From Gorsachius magnificus (taxonomy: Eukaryota > Chordata > Aves > Pelecaniformes > Ardeidae): a stretch of 64,000 nucleotides of DNA. Each line of letters opens with the position of its first letter. The first letter of the stretch is position 1. The stretch spans positions 38,107,007 through 38,171,006 of the forward strand of contig CM067086.1 in NCBI GenBank assembly GCA_034008185.1, in the 5' to 3' direction. Below the pieces are notes generated by a model. It saw only the letters and a program-made list of their open reading frames with translations, was not told the DNA's origin and made no database searches. A program made the translations under genes and the position numbers. Positions 61,131 through 64,000 of this stretch are shown piece after piece.

Positions 61131-61314
61131 CTTTCCTTCCTTCCTTCCTTCCTTCCTTCCTTCCTTCCTTCCTTCCTTCCTTCCTTCCTTTCTTTCTGTC
61201 TTTCTTTCTGTCTTTCTCCCTGCCTGTCTGTCCGTCTGTCTGTCTTTCTGTCTTTTCTCTCTCTCTCCCCCCCTCCCTCCCTCCTCCCCTCCTCCCCCCC
61301 GCCCTCCCCCGCCC
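61131..61314. repeat. Pyrimidine microsatellite: (TTCC)n then (CTTT/CTGT)n then C-rich
   Basis: About 14 uninterrupted TTCC units (61133-61190) pass into TTTC/TGTC units (61190-61255), then CT repeats (61256-61267), then C-rich runs with CCCTCC words to about 61314. The order indicates successive slippage of related motifs. Such mirror-symmetric homopyrimidine DNA can adopt triplex (H-DNA) form. It generates artefactual frames on both strands. Confidence 0.95.
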
Positions 61315-62003
61315 TGGCTTACTTTGTGTTTTAACTCATCAGAGAAGTCAAACTGTTTTGAAGTCATTAACTGATTAAACCAGTGTTTAGCAGCTGTTTT
61401 AAAACAACAACAACAAAAAAATGAGTGAAGAATTCTTAAATAGTGGATGTTTTCTCAGCTAGTAAGTGTTTTATTTCACTGCATGCTTTTAGGAACTTTG
61501 TAAATTTTATTAGGAGCCAGATGTTTTTTAAAAATATGATTAGATATTTATTCCAACACTTAGGACTATGTTTAAGATCATTCTCAACAACAGACACACC
61601 AACCATTTGCCTTAAAAATTCTTTTGCCAGTTTCTGGCAGCTACTCAGCCCAAAGCTAGAAGCTCTGCTCAGTATCTGGGTTATAGGCTGACCCTATCCC
61701 TGTGTCTTCTTGCAGTGCTTTTAGAAGTCATTCAACCACTGTTGGAAGTCTTCCAGTTCACCACTTCCACCACATCCTCCTCTTTTGATTTCCAACACTG
61801 TCATGGCCTATTTCTTCCCTCTACTCTGTATAAGTGGAAACAAGGTGGATTTCCTGAATGTTACACTGGATGTTAAGGAAACACACTATGAAAAAAGTTA
61901 TAGGGATTCAGGAGCTACAGCATAAACACAAAGTAGTTTACAGCTTTAGAGCTCTCGAAGCCAAGTCCTCAACTCTATTTTAGTGGACCATGCCCTGCTT
62001 CCA
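61315..62003. other. Intergenic sequence, no gene seen
   Basis: AT-rich with no recognised repeat or exon. A 'aacaacaacaaaaaaa' patch lies at about 61404-61421. Confidence 0.55.
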
Positions 62004-62112
62004 CATAGAATCATAGAATCATAGAATCACCTCGGTTGGAAAAGACCTTTAAGATCATCGAGTCCAACCGTTAACCTAGCACTGCCATCCCACCACTAAA
62101 CCATGTCCCTAA
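62004..62112 (-). mobile_element. CR1 LINE 3' end, very short copy
   Basis: The plus strand begins with three copies of ATAGAATC (reverse of the CR1 terminal octamer). It then follows the 26.5-kb CR1 3' end almost word for word: GGTTGGAAAAGACCTTTAAGATCA, TCCAACCGTTAAC, ACTGCCATCCCACCACTAAACCATGTCCC. Only about 100 bp is left, from severe 5' truncation. Three octamer copies rather than two are a normal CR1 variation. Confidence 0.92.
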
Positions 62113-62167
62113 AAGGACATCTGAAGGACAATCTTGGTTCATCTCTAGTGTGCCATTTTAAAGAGAA

Positions 62168-62690
62168 ATCACAGAATCACAGAATGGTAGGGGTTGGAAA
62201 GGACCTTGGGAGATCATCTAGTCCAACACCCCTGCTAAAGCAGGCTCACCCAGAGCAGGTTGCACAGGACATCAACCAGGTGGGTTTTGAACATCTCCAA
62301 AGAAGGAGACTCCACAACCCCACTGGGCAGCCTGTTCCAGTGCTCTGTCACCTTCAAGGGAAGGAAGTTCTTCCTCATGTTCAGCTGAAACCGCTTATGC
62401 TTCAGTTTGTGCACATTGCCCCTTGTCCTGTCGCTGGGCACCACTGAGAAGAGTCTGGCTCCATCCTCATGACATCCACCCTTAAGATATTTGTAATTTA
62501 TGAAATCCCCTCTCAGTCTTCTCTTCTTCAGGCTAAACAAGCCCAGCTCTCTCAGCCTTTCCTCATAGGGGAGATGCTCCAGTTCCCTAATCATCTTTGT
62601 TGCCCTCTTCTGGACTCTCTCTGGTAGTTCCTCATCCTTCTTGAACTGGGGAGCCCAGAACTGGAAATTCATACAGTCATACATTCCTTG
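62168..62690 (-). mobile_element. CR1 LINE, 5'-truncated, different subfamily
   Basis: The minus strand carries the last part of CR1 ORF2 and its 3' UTR, ending at CACAGAATCACAGAATGG (reverse octamer variant ATTCTGTG). The 3' text (TTGGAAAGGACCTTGGGAGATCATCTAGTCCAAC) differs from the copies at 26.5 and 62.0 kb, so it is another subfamily. It lies 55 bp from the 62.0-kb copy in the same orientation. The 5' end is at about 62690. Confidence 0.95.
62235..62684 (-). pseudogene. CR1 ORF2, C-terminal part
   Basis: A continuous 149-codon frame on the minus strand covers [81 protein letters not shown] and the end [10 protein letters not shown]. It is the post-catalytic C-terminal part of the CR1 reverse-transcriptase protein. 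All catalytic blocks are absent through 5' truncation. Only small indels are visible (for example near the KYLKGG block). Confidence 0.9.
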
Positions 62691-64000
62691 CTCATGATAT
62701 AGAAATCTAAAATACCCAGATAGATGGGAACTACAGCATGCTTTAGGCAGGTGACTACTGTGGATCGGTATCCTAGACTATGTGGTTAATATGAGTTAAT
62801 GACCACAGGACCCATTCTGTTGACTTTCATTAAAGTTGTGTTGGGCTACATGAAAAATCCAATGTGAGAACCCAATATTAGATAACACCAAACATCTTAG
62901 TCCTGTCTGCACGGAAGTGTGGACTTGCGGTAAAGAGGTCAGTCGGTCAGTCACGTGTGAAACTATGACTCCCCTATTTATTACTGTGAATAAGCACTCA
63001 CAAAACTAAATCTCCTAGGGATCTAGCCCGGAGTTTATTGATATGAGATGCCAGGTATGAAGATGTTTTGATTAAAGATGAAGATAGACAAAGGGCATTG
63101 TATTGTTAGCTTATGTAATAATATAGTAAGATATCGATTACTTTCAGAGATCTCTGGCTACCTTTTAAATATTCTGTTAAAACCTAGCTGAATGCTTGTT
63201 TTAATCACTTCACAATACAACATAGTCCCTGTCCCTAACTGTTTCCAAGTAAATATATGTCAGGTATATCTATTTAATAAAAAGGTCAGATGATAAAGCA
63301 GTAAGGAGGAAATATGTGAGAAAAAAATTAACATCATGCAAGATTTATTACCAGATCTCTGTTCATTTTACTTTCCATAACAAATTTGCATGCATGAGGG
63401 AAACAAGAGGGGGAGGAAAATAAAACCATGAGTAAGCAGGAGCAGAGGGAGAGCTAGGAATAGTATAGGTCAAGAAAAATGACAAAGATTCCAATTACTG
63501 TTATTAGTAGTGTCACTAATAACCCACTGCAGCCATGGAATCTTAAAATGTTTCCATCTCCCATGACAAGGAACTGGAAAAGCTGCTTTTATTTTCTAAA
63601 TTACGTGACCAAAACCTGTCATCTGTTGTTGTCTTTATACAAAGATATATAGCCAATCTGTAAAACAATTTACACTTTAAAAAATTATATTGTATTACCT
63701 CTGATTCAATTTTAAAGCACAATATGTGCTTTCCTATATATTGTGTTGTTTTAAGGAACTTCAAAGTACATGATTAAAGGACAGGCTATGCTATAACACT
63801 TGGTAGCAATTTAGTGTTTATTCTGACGGGTGTGTTCAGGGGTTCTCTCCACTCAGGGATCAGTAATACAAGACCATGCAGAGTTTCCAGAACAGTAGCA
63901 AAAAAAAAAAAAAAAAGGAACATAAAAGCAAATATACCCATGAGGAATTACTTAGATCCATAAAGTTACATCTCTTAACTTTAAAAATCTTCAAGGCTTT
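62691..64000. other. AT-rich intergenic sequence, no gene seen
   Basis: No exon or family recognised. A run of 17 A lies at 63900-63916, without an upstream poly(A) signal or retrocopy. Confidence 0.55.

Noticed and set aside
61073..61378. 101-codon frame rich in SFLP repeats and a reverse frame rich in K/E/R/G
   Set aside because: These are direct products of the TTCC/CTTT microsatellite.
62103..62447. 114-codon plus-strand frame
   Set aside because: It is antisense to the CR1 C-terminal frame and crosses the boundary between two CR1 copies.

Overview
This window looks like a gene-poor stretch of an avian nuclear genome. The diagnostic signals are CR1 LINE fragments with the bird/reptile-type 3' tail (copies of the octamer ATTCTATG), several solo LTRs of a kind I recognise from bird genomes, and a low-copy MIR-like SINE background. 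The DNA is AT-rich and CpG-poor except where transposons inserted. I find no bacterial-style gene, operon, CRISPR array, rRNA or tRNA, and no convincing host protein-coding exon. One weak candidate exon on the minus strand (about 42.0 kb) is flagged. Most open reading frames are no longer than chance predicts in 64 kb. The only long frames with recognisable protein similarity are the degraded CR1 ORF2 pieces.

Layout. 0-10.5 kb carries three endogenous-retrovirus LTRs. One is minus strand at 620-1173, with target duplication ACACA. One is plus strand at about 5083-6298. One is minus strand at 9625-10500, with target duplication GGACC. The middle one appears to be a mosaic: its 5' part matches the first family and its 3' part matches the third. 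16.7-17.9 kb is a composite repeat: a CR1-like coding scrap followed by an LTR-like TATA/poly(A) arrangement and degenerate short repeats. 26.5-27.5 kb is a 5'-truncated CR1 on the minus strand with a long surviving ORF2 C-terminal frame, in which the reverse-transcriptase FADD motif reads FADH. 32.0-32.9 kb is a complete, CpG-rich 843-bp solo LTR on the minus strand with target duplication ATGAG. 36.8-37.2 kb and 46.8 kb hold MIR-like remnants. 45.4-45.75 kb is a 3'-truncated LTR of the first family on the plus strand. 54.7-55.3 kb is an internal CR1 endonuclease-domain fragment on the plus strand. 61.1-61.3 kb is a long pyrimidine microsatellite. 62.0-62.7 kb holds two minus-strand CR1 3' ends of different subfamilies lying head to tail.

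The rest is AT-rich intergenic or deep-intronic sequence with simple repeats, small tandem duplications, two G-rich tracts and one near-perfect palindrome. No genes can be seen to work together. The structure recorded here is a history of retroelement insertion, LTR-LTR recombination down to solo LTRs, and local slippage or duplication. I see no unambiguous undescribed system. The most interesting items are the mosaic LTR relationships, the CpG-rich LTR at 32 kb, the composite repeat at 17 kb and the candidate exon at 42.0 kb.
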